This document shows positions 26,865 to 27,750 of a DNA stretch of 27,750 bases, piece by piece. How positions within the stretch are numbered: the stretch's first letter is position 1; each line of letters begins with the position of its first letter. The translations under genes were made by a program, and so were the position numbers. Source of the DNA: a virus; the IMG/VR virus record IMGVR_UViG_3300037011_000287, positions 1-27,750 of that record. One strand, written 5' to 3'. The notes beneath the pieces are model-generated. The model searched no databases. It worked only from the letters and a program-made list of their open reading frames with translations, and had not been told where the DNA came from.

Positions 26865-27536
26865 TCATTCCACGTTTCGCGTTCCGCCTTCCGCCCCCAT
26901 GGCCTGCGCCAGGCGCGTCGGGTGCACGTGCGCGTACCGCTCGGTCATCGTGCTGCTGGCGTGCCCGGCCACCGTCTGCACCATCCGCAGGTCCTGTGTG
27001 CGGTCATAGAGCGCGGTCAGGGCCGTGTGCCGCAGCATGTGTGGGTGCACGCGTCGCTCAATGCCCGCCTCCTGGGCCAGCCGCCTCACCAGTTCGCGCA
27101 CATAGCGCCCGTCCAGCGCCCGACCGCGCACCAGCTCGCCCTCACCCTGGCTGAACCCCGCCCGCCGCTTCCCCTCGCTGATCGTCCCAAACAGCGGCCA
27201 CGCCGCGCCGTTGATCCCCAGCTTCTCCCGCCATGCCTCCCACAGTTGCAGCGCCGCTACCGTCTCCACCGACAGCGGGATGCCGATCCGCTCGCGCTGT
27301 CGCTTCGTCGCCCGCGCCGGCAGCCGCAGCACCCAGACTTTCCCGTCCATGCCTGGCCAGTCCTCACGCCGCAGGTCCCCCACCGTCGCCTTGAGCGCCT
27401 CGCCGCAGCGTACGCCGGCCTGGGCCATGAGCTGCAGGAGCGCATAGTTGCGCGCTCCACTCGCCGTGCTGGTGTTGATATGCTCGAACATAGCCTTTAT
27501 CTCGGCCTCGCTCAGGACTTCCGTCAGCTCTGTCAT
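26865..27536 (-). CDS. int: Tyrosine recombinase / phage integrase, catalytic domain only (223 aa)
   Basis: Site-specific recombinase for integration. ATG at 27536 (MTELTEVLSEAEIKAMF) has GGGAGG 8 nt upstream; the longer frame to 27611 would start inside the promoter. Catalytic residues: Arg43 in AGVRCGEAL, a Lys in the beta-hairpin region (ARATKRQRERIGIPL, about residues 76-90), His166-x-x-Arg169 in HPHMLRHTALT, His192 in AGHASSTMT and nucleophile Tyr201 in ERYAHVHP. The N-terminal SAM-like core-binding and arm-binding domains are missing: the protein begins at the catalytic domain. It is complete in catalytic residues, so activity is plausible. It is the first gene of the minus-strand cluster. 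Confidence 0.93.
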   Translation of the reverse strand: MTELTEVLSEAEIKAMFEHINTSTASGARNYALLQLMAQAGVRCGEALKATVGDLRREDWPGMDGKVWVLRLPARATKRQRERIGIPLSVETVAALQLWEAWREKLGINGAAWPLFGTISEGKRRAGFSQGEGELVRGRALDGRYVRELVRRLAQEAGIERRVHPHMLRHTALTALYDRTQDLRMVQTVAGHASSTMTERYAHVHPTRLAQAMGAEGGTRNVE

Positions 27537-27557
27537 CAGGTCCGCCTCCCTGTGTTT

Positions 27558-27585
27558 AATACCACTATACCCTATTCGTGGTATT
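27558..27585. promoter_or_regulatory. Inverted repeat AATACCAC-N12-GTGGTATT, candidate operator
   Basis: Perfect 8-bp arms lie between the -10 hexamer and the integrase ribosome site, overlapping the -10 by three bases. This is a typical repressor or autoregulator position. It is the most AT-rich spot in the window. Confidence 0.65.
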
Positions 27586-27611
27586 GTATAGAGGCAGTCG
27601 CGCCCTGTCAA
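27583..27611 (-). promoter_or_regulatory. Sigma70-type promoter for integrase (TTGACA-17-TACAAT)
   Basis: On the minus strand a perfect -35 TTGACA (27606-27611) is separated by 17 nt from TACAAT (27583-27588), one base off consensus TATAAT. The transcript start would be near 27576, about 40 nt before the integrase ATG. Confidence 0.78.
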
Positions 27612-27750
27612 GCCCTTCCTCGCCCTTTCCGGTATTCAACCCCTCCCCTCCCCTCGCCCCCTCTCATCCCTCTCCCGTTCGTCCGAACCCCCCCTTCGCC
27701 TTTAGACCTGCCTCCCCCCATCCACCCCTCCCCTCGCACGCCCCCGCCAG
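27612..27750. other. C/T-skewed spacer at the right edge, no gene seen
   Basis: Polypyrimidine runs (CCCCTCCCCTCCCCTCG-like) on the plus strand with no convincing ORF, hairpin or tRNA. It could flank an attachment site, but no direct repeat is available to test that. Confidence 0.5.

Noticed and set aside
27537-27611. Longer integrase start at 27611
   Set aside because: It would begin within the -35 hexamer and include the operator-like repeat; the ATG at 27536 has a good ribosome site and matches the start of the catalytic domain.

Overview
The window is a 27.7 kb piece of a high-GC temperate phage or prophage. Every convincing gene lies on the minus strand, so the map reads from the right edge (about 27.6 kb) to the left edge (position 1). 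The host cannot be named from sequence. The GC content, the consistent Shine-Dalgarno sites and the dense short dispersed repeats would suit an environmental, repeat-rich lineage such as Armatimonadota or Planctomycetota, but that is only a guess. The head genes are Mu-like (DUF935-type portal, MuF, gpI-type protease with a nested scaffold, gp36-type connector, gpG-type tail completion) combined with a lambda gpE-like capsid protein. A tape measure of about 780 residues and no sheath gene indicate a siphovirus with a tail of roughly 110-120 nm.

Layout, in reading order. (1) 27.6-26.9 kb: a short tyrosine recombinase behind a near-consensus sigma70 promoter whose -10 overlaps an inverted repeat. 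(2) 26.7-22.5 kb: accessory and packaging genes: a P27-like small terminase candidate, a DUF4406/deoxyribosyltransferase-like enzyme, a one-span membrane protein, an ASCH protein carrying a DUF5131-like N-terminal stub, an HTH protein and two small unknowns. (3) 22.4-14.5 kb: packaging and head genes: TerL, portal, MuF, protease/scaffold, decoration-like protein, capsid, unknown virion protein. (4) 14.3-8.7 kb: connector, tail completion, tail terminator-like, tail tube, overlapping tail-assembly chaperones and tape measure. (5) 8.6-2.6 kb: three large distal-tail or baseplate proteins. (6) 2.55 kb to the left edge: small membrane or secreted proteins, and the start of a DUF2341 protein cut by the window edge. 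No lysin, holin, repressor, replication gene, tRNA or CRISPR array was recognised.

The most unusual feature is the repeat load. About 20 copies of a purine-rich repeat (core AACGCAGAGACGCRGAGA on the coding strand, with a CACAGAG variant) occupy most gene junctions, all in the transcribed orientation. Several copies are translated in frame inside essential virion genes: TerL, MuF, tape measure and the HTH protein. Palindromes headed by GTAG, resembling REP elements in at least three stem families, sit in other junctions, one of them as an inverted pair. Four kinds of short tandem repeat are also present. The tail-chaperone pair carries a 21-bp tandem repeat that stays open in two frames, a canonical slippery heptamer CCCTTTG and a TGATG stop-start overlap.
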